The position numbers and the translations under genes are program-made. This document shows, piece after piece, positions 7,087 to 14,814 of a DNA stretch of 17,767 bases (position 1 is its first letter; each line of letters opens with the position of its first letter). Source of the DNA: JAJFFW01 sp039197915 (GTDB lineage Bacteria; Pseudomonadota; Alphaproteobacteria; Caulobacterales; Parvularculaceae); contig JBCCTV010000042.1 in the NCBI GenBank assembly GCA_039197915.1, positions 1-17,767 of the forward strand. Direction: 5' to 3'. The notes beneath the pieces are model-generated. The model searched no databases, was not told the origin of the DNA, and worked only from the letters and a program-made list of their open reading frames with translations.

Positions 7087-7611
7087 TTACATTCGCCGCG
7101 ACAATGGCTCTGCAAATTCGATCACGTTTCCTTCTGGGTCTTGAATGAACCCAACGCGCCGTTCGTAAACAGTGCCTTCGAGAGGATAGGTTTCACCGGC
7201 AACGAAAGTCGGCACACCGAGCGCCTCGAGCGACGACAGCATGCCGTCAACGTCCACGACTTCGAAACAAAGATGGCCGTAGCCTGTGCGGCCAAAATGG
7301 TCCGGGAACGACGTCGCCGCCGGCAATCCGATGCCGCCTTGATCCGCCGCAACCAATTCAATCACCGCGTCGCCCAGGGAAAGATACGCAAGGCGTTTTC
7401 CGTCCAGGGGTTCGACGCGCCAAGCGACGTCGACTTCGAACCCTAATTTCGTCGTGTACCACTCAACCGCCGCGTCAAAGTCGGCGACGTTGATCGACAT
7501 GTGGTCGAAGGAGATGCTCCGAGCTGTGTCGTTTGCGACGGGCTCCGAATAGGCCGGATGGGCGAAGCTGGCGAGAATGATGGAAGCGGCGGCGAAGGTT
7601 TGCTTTAGCAT
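7087..7611 (-). CDS. Exported VOC-family (glyoxalase/dioxygenase fold) protein
   Basis: I start at the ATG at 7611, which opens a signal peptide (MLKQTFAAASIILASFAHPAYS|EPVAND); the longer frame upstream is an unlikely extension. The 174-residue product holds one vicinal-oxygen-chelate unit from about residue 33 to 170. The expected metal ligands are all visible: H37 in FDHMSINV, E85 in AVIELVA, H113 in GYGHLCFEV and E165 in GNVIEFAEP, the H/E/H/E set and spacing of glyoxalase I. It may therefore bind a divalent metal and act as a lyase, dioxygenase or binding protein; the substrate is not known. Export is unusual for this family. The gene is divergent from the LysR gene at 7728, its likely regulator. 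Confidence 0.82.
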   Translation of the reverse strand: MLKQTFAAASIILASFAHPAYSEPVANDTARSISFDHMSINVADFDAAVEWYTTKLGFEVDVAWRVEPLDGKRLAYLSLGDAVIELVAADQGGIGLPAATSFPDHFGRTGYGHLCFEVVDVDGMLSSLEALGVPTFVAGETYPLEGTVYERRVGFIQDPEGNVIEFAEPLSRRM

Positions 7612-7636
7612 GAGAGGCCCCGTTGCTTGTTTTCCA

Positions 7637-7653
7637 GACGGCCGGTAGCCGTC
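7637..7653. promoter_or_regulatory. Inverted repeat in the VOC/LysR divergent promoter
   Basis: GACGGC (7637-7642) and GCCGTC (7648-7653) form a perfect inverted repeat with a 5-base spacer. It lies 26 bases before the VOC start in a 116-bp divergent intergenic region. It could be an operator for the neighbouring regulator; this is inference from position. Confidence 0.3.
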
Positions 7654-7714
7654 GACGTCCGCAACCTGGCTCGAAAGGCGAATTTCTGGTAGCGCATCAC
7701 CACGCACATCTGCT

Positions 7715-7729
7715 ATGCACATTGCGCAT
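7715..7729. promoter_or_regulatory. LysR-type T-N11-A box overlapping a lysR start codon
   Basis: ATGCACATTGCGCAT is an imperfect palindrome (one mismatch between its 7-base arms) and contains T-N11-A (T7716 to A7728), the classical LysR-family binding pattern. Its last bases overlap the ATG at 7728, which would suit autorepression. No good ribosome-binding site precedes that ATG. Confidence 0.4.
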
Positions 7730-8603
7730 GAAGTCAGCAGATCGGATCGACCTCCTCGAGACATTTGTCTGCGTCGTCGAAGAAGGGGCCTTAAGCCGGG
7801 CCGCCGGCCGCCTTGGCGTCAGTCAGCCGAGCGTTAGCCGCAGGATCCGCCAGCTAGAGGACCTTGTCGGCTCGAGGCTCCTGCACCGCACCACTCATTC
7901 TTTGAGCCTGACCGATGAGGGTCATCGACTGCTTGTCCTTGCCAAGCACCTTCTCGGATCTTGGGAGGCGGGACTAGACGAGCTTCGGGACACCGAACCC
8001 CAAGGATTGCTTCGCGTGGCAGCGCCAGTGGGCCTCGGCCAAAGTGTCTTGGTGGATGCAGCCGCGGAGTTCCTTGCGGAGAATAGAAAGGTCGAAATCG
8101 ATTGGCGGTTGACCGACCACGATATCGACTTGATGTCGGGTGAGGCGGATATCTGGATACGGATAGGGGTGACGACTGACGATCGTTTTGTGTCCCGTCG
8201 TCTGGCGGTCGCCGAGCGCCTCCTCGTGGCGAGCCCGACGCTGGCGGCCCAAACACCAAAATGGTGGCGTCACCCGGTCATCGCCTTAACCCCGTTTTTC
8301 CGGGGCAGCGTTGAGCTGTTCGATCGGCATGGCGTATCACACCAACACAGCCCGAGAGTCGCGTTGCGTACGGACAATATCGAGGCTGCGCGACGTGCAG
8401 CACTCCGCGGTGTTGGGGCCGCGATACTTCCCACTTGGCTAATCAAGTCAGACTTGGCCGCAGGCGCCCTCGTCGACGCTGCACCGGGGTTAAAGGCCGC
8501 GAGCCTGGACGTTACGCTTGCTTACGCGCCGGAACGCGGTCGACCCATGCGGCTAACCCGGTTCGTTGATTACATAACGAACCAGCTATCAGCACTTGGA
8601 TGA
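7728..8603 (+). CDS. LysR-family transcriptional regulator (divergent from VOC gene)
   Basis: The ATG at 7728 gives the usual LysR N-terminus: MKSADRIDLLETFVCVVEEG followed by the winged HTH (ALSRAAGRLGVSQPSVSRRIRQLE, about residues 21-44) and LLHRTTHSLSLTDEG. The frame is open to 7623 but those codons do not look like the family. The rest, about 90-291, is a periplasmic-binding-protein-like effector domain (LRVAAPVGLGQ…, GEADIWIRIG, GVGAAILPTWL). The length of 291 is typical. No clear ribosome-binding site is seen, so the transcript may be leaderless or weakly translated. It probably controls the divergent VOC gene and itself through sites in the 116-bp gap. The effector is unknown. Confidence 0.88.
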   Translation: MKSADRIDLLETFVCVVEEGALSRAAGRLGVSQPSVSRRIRQLEDLVGSRLLHRTTHSLSLTDEGHRLLVLAKHLLGSWEAGLDELRDTEPQGLLRVAAPVGLGQSVLVDAAAEFLAENRKVEIDWRLTDHDIDLMSGEADIWIRIGVTTDDRFVSRRLAVAERLLVASPTLAAQTPKWWRHPVIALTPFFRGSVELFDRHGVSHQHSPRVALRTDNIEAARRAALRGVGAAILPTWLIKSDLAAGALVDAAPGLKAASLDVTLAYAPERGRPMRLTRFVDYITNQLSALG

Positions 8604-8667
8604 TTGTCAATCCGTATACCACGCGAGACTAGAACGACTGGTCTGTAATCAAATTTCTCACTGCGTA

Positions 8668-9591
8668 CTAGATGCAGTCGGACATCGCAAAGCAGTCCTT
8701 CTTAATTCGTGACAAGACGAAATCGATGAAGGCGCGAACGCGAAGCGGAAGGTTCTCCCGCGAGGGGTAACAGAGATAAAGGCTCTGCAGGTCGGCGGCG
8801 AATTGCGTCATGATGGGCTTTAAGAGCCCAGCGCGAACGTCATCGCCCGCGTAGTATCCGTCCATTTGGAAAACGCCGAGGCCCTCTCGTCCAGCGGCGA
8901 GGATCACTTCCGGATCGTTGAACATGAACGCGCCCTGGGTCGCCATGCGCTTTGGTTCGCCGTCGATGTTAAACGCCCATAGCCACTTTTCGCCGGACGA
9001 CGGAAACCGGTACTGAATGCATTCGTGGTCGGACAGATCCTGCGGGTGCGTCGGCTCGCCGTGTTTCTCAAGATAGCTTGGCGCAGCGAGCGTATAGACG
9101 GGCAGCTTCGACAAGGGACGCGCGATCATCGTAGAATCGCTCGGCGCGCCGATCCTAAAGCCGAGGTCGACGGGGTCGTCGACAAGATCTCTCACGTTGT
9201 CGCTGGCGTCGATATCGATCTCGACCTTCGGGTGCGCTTCGTGAAACTCAGAAACCAGCGGAATAACGGTGCGATACGCGAGCCGCTTCGGCGCCGTGAT
9301 CCTTAGGGGCCCGGAGACAAGTCCCCTCGCCTCATTGAAAAGATGGTCGATCTCATCAAGCTCGCGCAGCGGATCACGCGCCCTTTGGAAAAGCAGCGAG
9401 CCCTCGGCGGTGAGGCTCATCTTGCGCGTCGTACGGTTGAACAGCTTCACGCCGTAATCGTCTTCAAGGCGCTTCACGTTCTGGCCCACCGCCGCGGCGG
9501 AGATCCCCAGGACCCGCCCGGCGGCCGCGAAGCTGCCAAGTTCCGCCGCTCGCATGAATGAGCCGAGCGATGTGGATGCATGCCGCGACAT
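8668..9591 (-). CDS. LysR-family transcriptional regulator (divergent from EthD gene)
   Basis: The ATG at 9591 is preceded by AGAGG at a normal distance. The 307-residue product has a LysR winged HTH (SFMRAAELGSFAAAGRVLG…VGQNVKRLEDDYGVKLFNRTTR, about 11-55) and an effector-binding domain from about 92 (LRITAPKRLAYRTVIP…, DDPVDLGFRIGAP, GREGLGVFQMDGY). The gene converges with the other LysR gene (64-bp gap) and diverges from the EthD-family gene (92-bp gap). That intergenic region carries an inverted repeat also found ahead of the efflux operon, so this protein is the best candidate for controlling both. The C-terminal DCFAMSDCI has two cysteines and lies outside the usual fold. Confidence 0.88.
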   Translation of the reverse strand: MSRHASTSLGSFMRAAELGSFAAAGRVLGISAAAVGQNVKRLEDDYGVKLFNRTTRKMSLTAEGSLLFQRARDPLRELDEIDHLFNEARGLVSGPLRITAPKRLAYRTVIPLVSEFHEAHPKVEIDIDASDNVRDLVDDPVDLGFRIGAPSDSTMIARPLSKLPVYTLAAPSYLEKHGEPTHPQDLSDHECIQYRFPSSGEKWLWAFNIDGEPKRMATQGAFMFNDPEVILAAGREGLGVFQMDGYYAGDDVRAGLLKPIMTQFAADLQSLYLCYPSRENLPLRVRAFIDFVLSRIKKDCFAMSDCI

Positions 9592-9624
9592 TCAAAACCT
9601 CTTCTTTCGTCTCCTGCAATCTTT

Positions 9625-9664
9625 GCCAATCTAATCCTTCGTTCGGGCGAACGCTAGGTTGGCG
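9625..9664. promoter_or_regulatory. Operator candidate, site 1 (lysR-EthD intergenic)
   Basis: GCCAATCTA (9625-9633) and TAGGTTGGC (9655-9663) form an inverted repeat with one mismatch. Nested inside is a second perfect dyad, CGTTCG-GG-CGAACG (9640-9653). The bipartite string TCTAATC-N15-CGCTAGGTTGGCG (9630-9664) recurs exactly at 10139-10173. The site ends 20 bases before the EthD start and 33 bases from the lysR start, as expected for an operator of the divergent pair. Confidence 0.55.
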
Positions 9665-9683
9665 GTCGAAAGGAGGCCGCCCC

Positions 9684-10151
9684 ATGATCAAACTCGTTTA
9701 CCTCATCAAGAAGCGGCAGGACCTCACGGACGCAGCGTTTGAGACCTATTGGCGTGAGAGCCATGCACGTCTCGTTGAAGAACTCGCGCCAACCCTGCGC
9801 GCGATGCGCTATGCGATGAGCCGCCGTCTCGACACGGTCTGTAACGCTTGCGTCTCAAATGCTCGTGATTTGGGCTCATCTGACTATGACGGCGTCATCG
9901 AAATCTGGTGGGACAGCCTTGAGGACTATGTCGCCGGCGCTGGATCCGCGGCCGGCATCGCTGCCGTCGACGCCCTTGTGGACGCTGAACGCAGGTTCGT
10001 CGATTTCGCCAATTCCGCGAGCTTCTTCTCTGAAGAAGAGATCATTTTTGATACGAACCAGCCGGACATATCGCCTCGGCGGAGCCGGATCACCTCTAAT
10101 TCAAAATCTATGCTTTCGAATGTAAAAAGTACTACGGCTCTAATCGAGTGA
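9684..10151 (+). CDS. EthD-family protein
   Basis: The ATG at 9684 follows AGGAGG with a 7-base spacer, which overrides the earlier ATG at 9558. The 155-residue product begins MIKLVYLIKKRQDLTDAAFE with YWRESHARLV next, the hallmark of EthD proteins (ferredoxin-like dimeric α+β barrels), and keeps the YDGVIEIWWDSLEDY and DERRFVDFANS-like segments (here DAERRFVDFANS). EthD was first found next to the ethyl tert-butyl ether P450 genes, and relatives act in ring-fission or polyketide-like chemistry; the exact role here is unknown. The last 35 or so residues, after EEEIIFD, are polar and outside the family core. The 3' end of the gene overlaps the second operator candidate. It is divergent from a LysR gene and upstream of the efflux operon. 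Confidence 0.85.
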   Translation: MIKLVYLIKKRQDLTDAAFETYWRESHARLVEELAPTLRAMRYAMSRRLDTVCNACVSNARDLGSSDYDGVIEIWWDSLEDYVAGAGSAAGIAAVDALVDAERRFVDFANSASFFSEEEIIFDTNQPDISPRRSRITSNSKSMLSNVKSTTALIE

Positions 10152-10173
10152 ATGTTTAGGCGCTAGGTTGGCG
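10139..10173. promoter_or_regulatory. Operator candidate, site 2 (ahead of efflux operon)
   Basis: TCTAATC (10139-10145) and CGCTAGGTTGGCG (10161-10173) are separated by 15 bases, the same words and spacing as site 1, while the 15 spacer bases differ. The left word lies in the last codons of the EthD gene. The site is 139 bases before the adaptor start, suitable for activation or repression of the pump promoter. Confidence 0.5.
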
Positions 10174-10270
10174 CTGTAACAACAGGGACGATGGCTCGTT
10201 AGCAGCCACGTTTCCAAGATCCCGCCAAGCCACGGTGATGCGGGACGCCTGAAATCGAAATTAAACCTGA

Positions 10271-10292
10271 CGCGGAAGCAGACGATTCCGCG
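10271..10292. promoter_or_regulatory. Inverted repeat in the leader of the efflux operon
   Basis: CGCGGAA (10271-10277) and TTCCGCG (10286-10292) pair perfectly around 8 bases, ending 19 bases before the adaptor ATG. A weaker pair, TCCCGC/GCGGGA (10220-10225 and 10240-10245), lies upstream. Either could be an operator or a leader hairpin. Confidence 0.35.
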
Positions 10293-10311
10293 AACGCTGG
10301 AGCTTTGACCT

Positions 10312-11532
10312 ATGACTAAGCAAACCCGACCAACCCGAAACCAATTTCGATCGTTCGCCCTAGCGGGCGCAGCCGCCGTGGTGCTTGCGGGCTTTGGCGC
10401 CACGCAACTAGCCGCCAAGACGGACAACTCGGAAGCTGCTGAAGAAATCACCGCACCCGAAAATGGCCCGACGGTCACCATCGCCCACCCGACCGTCAAA
10501 GAGATCGTAGAGTGGGACGAGTACACCGGCCGTTTCGAAGCAATCGACAATGTGGAAATCCGCGCCCGCGTATCTGGGTACCTGACGGAGATCGCCTTCA
10601 CGCCGGGCGAGATCGTCGAGGCAGGCGATCTTCTCTTCCGCGTTGATCCGCGTCCATACGAAGCGGCGCTCGCCGCGGCCAAGGCGGACCTGGCGGGCGC
10701 AGACGCCTCGCTTCGCAACGCCCGCGCCGAATACCGCCGCGGCAAAAAGCTTCTTGCGAAAGAAGCGATCAGCCAGGAAGCGGTCGACAATCGCCTGCGG
10801 GCGCAACGGGTCGCCGAAGCTGACTGGGCGGCCGCCCAGGCGAATGTCGAACAGGCCGAATTGAACCTCGAATTCACGGAGGTCCGTGCACCGATCACCG
10901 GTCGCATCTCTGACGACTTTGTCTCAGAAGGCAATCTCATCGTCGGCGGCGCGCAAGGCGGCACGGTCTTGTCGACGCTCGTTTCGATGGACCCGATCTA
11001 TTTCGAGTTCACAGCCAGTGAAGCGGATTATCTGAAGTACCTTCGCCTTGATCGCCAAGGCGCTCGGGTCTCCGGTCGCGATGAACAGCACCCGGTGCGG
11101 GTCAAATTGATGGACGAAGAAAGCTTCGCCCACGAAGGAGTGCTTTCATTTGTCGATAACCAGATCGACCGATCGACCGGCACGATGCGCGGCCGCGCAA
11201 CGCTTTCGAACCCTGACGGCGTTCTGGCGCCAGGCATGTTCGGCCGGTTGGAGCTTCTGGGTTCCGGCGCATACGACGCCGTGATGATCCCGGACGCCGC
11301 GGTGCAAACCGATCAATCGGAAAAGTTCGTCTGGGTCGCGACAAATGACGGCGTCGCCGCGCGGCAGCCAGTTAAACTCGGCCCTATCGTCGACGGCCTC
11401 CGGGTTGTCCGCGCCGGCCTCGACGGCGACGCGAACGTCATCGTCTCGGGCACGCAATTCGTTCAGGCGAACGCGCACATCAACGCGCAAGAGGCGGACG
11501 ACGCCCGCCTCGCGCAACTGAACCTCCGTTAA
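10312..11532 (+). CDS. RND efflux periplasmic adaptor (membrane fusion protein)
   Basis: The 406-residue product has an N-terminal signal or anchor (FALAGAAAVVLAGFGATQLA, about 15-34) without a lipobox cysteine. It then shows the usual adaptor order: a first β strand with EWDEYTGRFEAIDNVEIRARVSGYL, a lipoyl half-motif (GEIVEAGDLLFRVDPRPYEAAL), an α-hairpin coiled coil (about 115-185), the second lipoyl half (LEFTEVRAPITGRIS), and β-barrel and membrane-proximal domains (STLVSMDPIYFEF…, GVLAPGMFGRLEL). This is the MexE/OqxA-like branch of the AcrA family. It links the pump to the outer-membrane channel. A weak GGAG lies about 10 bases before the ATG. The gene begins a three-gene operon, 33 bp ahead of the pump gene. 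Confidence 0.92.
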   Translation: MTKQTRPTRNQFRSFALAGAAAVVLAGFGATQLAAKTDNSEAAEEITAPENGPTVTIAHPTVKEIVEWDEYTGRFEAIDNVEIRARVSGYLTEIAFTPGEIVEAGDLLFRVDPRPYEAALAAAKADLAGADASLRNARAEYRRGKKLLAKEAISQEAVDNRLRAQRVAEADWAAAQANVEQAELNLEFTEVRAPITGRISDDFVSEGNLIVGGAQGGTVLSTLVSMDPIYFEFTASEADYLKYLRLDRQGARVSGRDEQHPVRVKLMDEESFAHEGVLSFVDNQIDRSTGTMRGRATLSNPDGVLAPGMFGRLELLGSGAYDAVMIPDAAVQTDQSEKFVWVATNDGVAARQPVKLGPIVDGLRVVRAGLDGDANVIVSGTQFVQANAHINAQEADDARLAQLNLR

Positions 11533-11536
11533 CAGA

Positions 11537-11550
11537 TTTCCCGCGGGAAA
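11537..11550. promoter_or_regulatory. Perfect 14-bp palindrome between adaptor and pump genes
   Basis: TTTCCCGCGGGAAA is a perfect palindrome lying in the 33-bp gap and directly followed by the pump gene's ribosome-binding site (AAGGGAGAG). It could be a protein-binding site, or it could affect the balance of adaptor and pump translation; with no loop it would form only a short hairpin. Confidence 0.35.
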
Positions 11551-11565
11551 AAGGGAGAGACCAAA

Positions 11566-14500
11566 ATGAAATTCGCCCATTTCTTTATCTCAAGGCCGAT
11601 CTTCGCGAGCGTCATCTGGACGATTGTCGTGCTGGTCGGCGCCATTGCGTACAAGCAGCTGCCGATCGCACAGTACCCGGACATCGCACCGCCGACAATT
11701 CAGGTGAATGCGGTCTATCCGGGCGCTTCGGCTGAAACCATCGCCGATACCGTCGCCGCCACCATCGAAGAAGAGATCAACAGCGTTGAGGGGATGCTCT
11801 ATATCACTTCCCAATCGACGTCGGCCGGGACGGCGCAAGTGACGGTCACGTTTGAGCCGGGTACGGATCTCGACACCGCCCAGGTGCTTGTCCAGAACCG
11901 GGTCGCCCTTGCCGAGCCCCGCTTGCCGGAGCCCGTCCGCCGCCTCGGCGTCCAGACAATCAAAGCGAACCCGGACGCGCTTCTCGTCGTCCACCTCTAC
12001 TCGCCGGATGAGTCGCGCGACCAGCTGTACATCTCCAACTATGCGCGCCTCCAAATGCGCGATCAGCTCCAACGCCTCGACGGCGTCGGACAAATCCAGT
12101 CGTTCGGCTTCCGCGAGTTCTCCATGCGGATCTGGATCGACCCGGAACGCGCCGCGTCCTTCGGCTTGACGGGCGGTGACATCGTCGAGGCGCTCCGTGC
12201 GCAAAACGTCCAGGTCGCCGGCGGCGTCCTCGGCGCGCCTCCAACGAGCGCCCAAGGCGCGTTTGAAGTCAGCGTCCAAACGCTCGGTCGCCTTTCCGAA
12301 CCCGAACAGTTCGAAGACGTCATCGTCAAAACCAGCGAGAACGGACGGCAAGTACGTCTTCGCGACGTTGCACGCGTCGAACTCGGCGCCCGGGACTACA
12401 ACACCAACGCCAAACTCGACGGCTCGCCGGCCCTCGCCATGCTGTTCAACCAACAGCCGGGCTCTAACGCGCTTGCGACGGCTGAAAGCATCCTCGAAAC
12501 CGTTGAAGAGATGAGCCACAATTTCCCAGAAGGCCTCGCCTATGAGGTCATCTGGAACCCGACCGAGTTCGTGGCGGAATCAATCCACGAAGTCGAGAAG
12601 ACGATCCTTGAGGCCGTGATCCTCGTCTCTATCGTTGTCTTCGTCTTCCTACAGAGCGTGCGCGCCTCGATCATTCCGATCATCGCGATCCCGATCTCGC
12701 TCGTCGGCACGTTCGCCGTCATGCAGATGTTCGGCTTCTCGCTGAACAACCTCTCGCTCTTCGGCCTTGTCCTCGCCATCGGCATCGTCGTCGACGATGC
12801 GATCGTGGTGGTGGAGAACGTCGAACGCAAAATGCGTGAGGGCCTCTCGCCGAAAGACGCGGCCTTCGCCACCATGGACGAAGTAGGCGGCGCGCTTGTC
12901 TCCATCGCGCTTGTGCTCTCCGCCGTGTTCATTCCGACGGCGTTCCTGGAAGGCATTTCCGGTGAGTTCTATCGCCAGTTTGCGGTGACGGTCGCGTCGG
13001 CGACGGTGATCTCCGCGGCGGTGTCCCTCACCCTGTCGCCGGCGCTCTCCGCGCTTCTCCTGAAACCGAAGAAAAACGCCGCCGACCTCAAAGTCTGGGA
13101 GAAGCCGCTCGCCTTCTTCTTCCGTAAGTTCGACGCCGGCTTCGACGCCGCGTCCAACGGTTACGCCAAGATCGTCCGTAAACTGACGCGTATGTCAATC
13201 GCGGTGCTCGCGGTCTATGGCGGCCTCATCGTCCTCACCGGCTATCAGTTCGCCAATGCGCCGCGCGGGTTCGTCCCGCCGGTGGACCAGAACTACCTCA
13301 TCACCGTCATCTCCCTGCCGCCAGGGGCGTCCCTGTCCCGTACGGAGGAAATCATGGACCGCGCGATCGAAGATGGCCTTGCCCATCCCCATATCGAGCA
13401 TGCCGCCGCCTTCGCTGGCTTCGACGGCGCAACCTTCACCACCGCCTCCAACGCCGCTGCGATCTTCTTCACCATGACGGACATTAAAGACCGCGTCGGC
13501 GAAGGCTTCGATCGCGACCGCATCCTTGGCGACTTGCGGGGAACGTTCGCGTCTTACCAAGACGCCTTCGTTCTCGTCGTGCCGCCGCCATCGGTTCGCG
13601 GTATCGGCAACGCCGGCGGCTTCAAAGGCTATGTCCAAGACCGCGCCGGGATTGGTTACGAAGCCCTCGAAGCCCAAGCCTGGACTCTCGCAGGCGGCGC
13701 CAATGCGGCCGAAGAGACAACCTCATCGTTCACGACCTTCAACACCAAGACGCCGCAGCTCTTTACCGATATTGATCGTGTGAAGGCGGAACAATTAGGC
13801 GTCGACGTGTCGGACGTGTTCGCCACCCTCGAGGTTTATCTCGGCTCCGCTTACGTGAACGACTTCAACGCCTTCGGCCGCACCTTCCGGGTGACCGCAC
13901 AGGCGGAGGAAGACTTCCGTAAGTCTGCGGACGATATCGCCCGCCTCCGCACCCGTAACGTGAACGGCGACATGGTGCCGCTCGGTTCCGTCGCCACTTT
14001 CGACGACATCACCGGGCCGAACCGCGTCGCACGGTATAATCTCTACCCGGCAGCCGCCGTTCAGGGCGACGTCGTCAAAGGCTTTTCCACCGGCGAAGCG
14101 CTCGATCGGCTCGAGCAACTCGCGGACGACAACCTCGCCCCGGGCTTCGACTTCGAATGGACGGAGCTTGCGCTGCAGGAAAAACTGGCCGGCGGCACGG
14201 CGATCATCGCCTTCACCATGGCGGTCGTGTTCGTATTTCTTCTCCTGGCGGCCCAGTATGAAAGCCTCACGCTGCCGCTCAGTGTCATCCTGATCGTGCC
14301 GATGTCGCTTCTCGCCTCGCTGACGGGCGTCCTCGCCCGCGGCCTCGACATGAACATCCTGGTGCAGATCGGGTTCGTCGTCTTGATCGGCCTCGCCGCG
14401 AAAAACGCGATCCTCATCGTGGAGTTCGCCAAGCAAGCCGAAGACAAAGGCCTGTCGCGGTTCGACGCGGCGGTCGAAGCAGCGAAGCTCCGCCTGCGGC

Positions 14501-14733
14501 CGATCGTCATGACCTCATTCGCCTTCATACTCGGCGTTGTGCCGTTGATGCTGGCGACCGGCGCTGGCTACGAGATGCGCCAGTCCCTTGGGACCGCCGT
14601 CTTCTCCGGCATGCTGGGCGTCACGTTCTTTGGCCTCCTCTTCACGCCGGTCTTCTATGTCGTGACCCGCGGCCTCGGCGCCGGGGCTTCCAAACCGTCT
14701 CCCAACGGCGACCACGCCTCAACGGTCGCCTAA
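11566..14733 (+). CDS. RND (HAE1-type) multidrug efflux pump, inner membrane
   Basis: The start at 11566 follows AAGGGAGAG. The 1055-residue length is standard for hydrophobe/amphiphile efflux-1 pumps. Visible landmarks: MKFAHFFISRPIFASVIW at the N-terminus; the first large periplasmic loop with YPGASAETIADTVAATIEEE and GTDLDTAQVLVQNRVALAEPRLP; membrane helix 4 with GIVVDDAIVVVENVER, whose D410-D411 match the proton-relay pair (D407/D408 of AcrB); and helix 10 with K946 in GLAAKNAILIVEFAKQAEDKG (K940 of AcrB). The sequence style is nearest to MexF/OqxB. It uses proton influx to expel drugs, solvents or toxic metabolites through the adaptor and channel. All relay residues are intact, so it should be active; the substrate range cannot be read. 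Confidence 0.95.
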   Translation: MKFAHFFISRPIFASVIWTIVVLVGAIAYKQLPIAQYPDIAPPTIQVNAVYPGASAETIADTVAATIEEEINSVEGMLYITSQSTSAGTAQVTVTFEPGTDLDTAQVLVQNRVALAEPRLPEPVRRLGVQTIKANPDALLVVHLYSPDESRDQLYISNYARLQMRDQLQRLDGVGQIQSFGFREFSMRIWIDPERAASFGLTGGDIVEALRAQNVQVAGGVLGAPPTSAQGAFEVSVQTLGRLSEPEQFEDVIVKTSENGRQVRLRDVARVELGARDYNTNAKLDGSPALAMLFNQQPGSNALATAESILETVEEMSHNFPEGLAYEVIWNPTEFVAESIHEVEKTILEAVILVSIVVFVFLQSVRASIIPIIAIPISLVGTFAVMQMFGFSLNNLSLFGLVLAIGIVVDDAIVVVENVERKMREGLSPKDAAFATMDEVGGALVSIALVLSAVFIPTAFLEGISGEFYRQFAVTVASATVISAAVSLTLSPALSALLLKPKKNAADLKVWEKPLAFFFRKFDAGFDAASNGYAKIVRKLTRMSIAVLAVYGGLIVLTGYQFANAPRGFVPPVDQNYLITVISLPPGASLSRTEEIMDRAIEDGLAHPHIEHAAAFAGFDGATFTTASNAAAIFFTMTDIKDRVGEGFDRDRILGDLRGTFASYQDAFVLVVPPPSVRGIGNAGGFKGYVQDRAGIGYEALEAQAWTLAGGANAAEETTSSFTTFNTKTPQLFTDIDRVKAEQLGVDVSDVFATLEVYLGSAYVNDFNAFGRTFRVTAQAEEDFRKSADDIARLRTRNVNGDMVPLGSVATFDDITGPNRVARYNLYPAAAVQGDVVKGFSTGEALDRLEQLADDNLAPGFDFEWTELALQEKLAGGTAIIAFTMAVVFVFLLLAAQYESLTLPLSVILIVPMSLLASLTGVLARGLDMNILVQIGFVVLIGLAAKNAILIVEFAKQAEDKGLSRFDAAVEAAKLRLRPIVMTSFAFILGVVPLMLATGAGYEMRQSLGTAVFSGMLGVTFFGLLFTPVFYVVTRGLGAGASKPSPNGDHASTVA

Positions 14734-14741
14734 CCCCCACG

Positions 14742-14784
14742 GGCTCCGCTTCGTCGTTCATCCCCTCCCCGACGAAGCGGGGCC
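14742..14784 (+). terminator. Stem-loop between pump and channel genes
   Basis: GGCTCCGCTTCGTCG (14742-14756) and CGACGAAGCGGGGCC (14770-14784) pair along 15 positions with one G-U pair and a 13-base loop. It starts 8 bases after the pump stop. There is no T-run, so it more likely attenuates, stabilises or processes the operon mRNA than terminates it fully. Confidence 0.5.
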
Positions 14785-14814
14785 GCAAATCTCAATTTAA
14801 AAGGAGAGAATCAA

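Noticed and set aside
11590..12519. A 309-codon open frame on the minus strand inside the pump gene, and similar long antisense frames at 13795-14436 and 10140-10964.
   Set aside because: These are shadows produced by GC-rich codon bias in the sense genes; their products are low-complexity and resemble no protein family.
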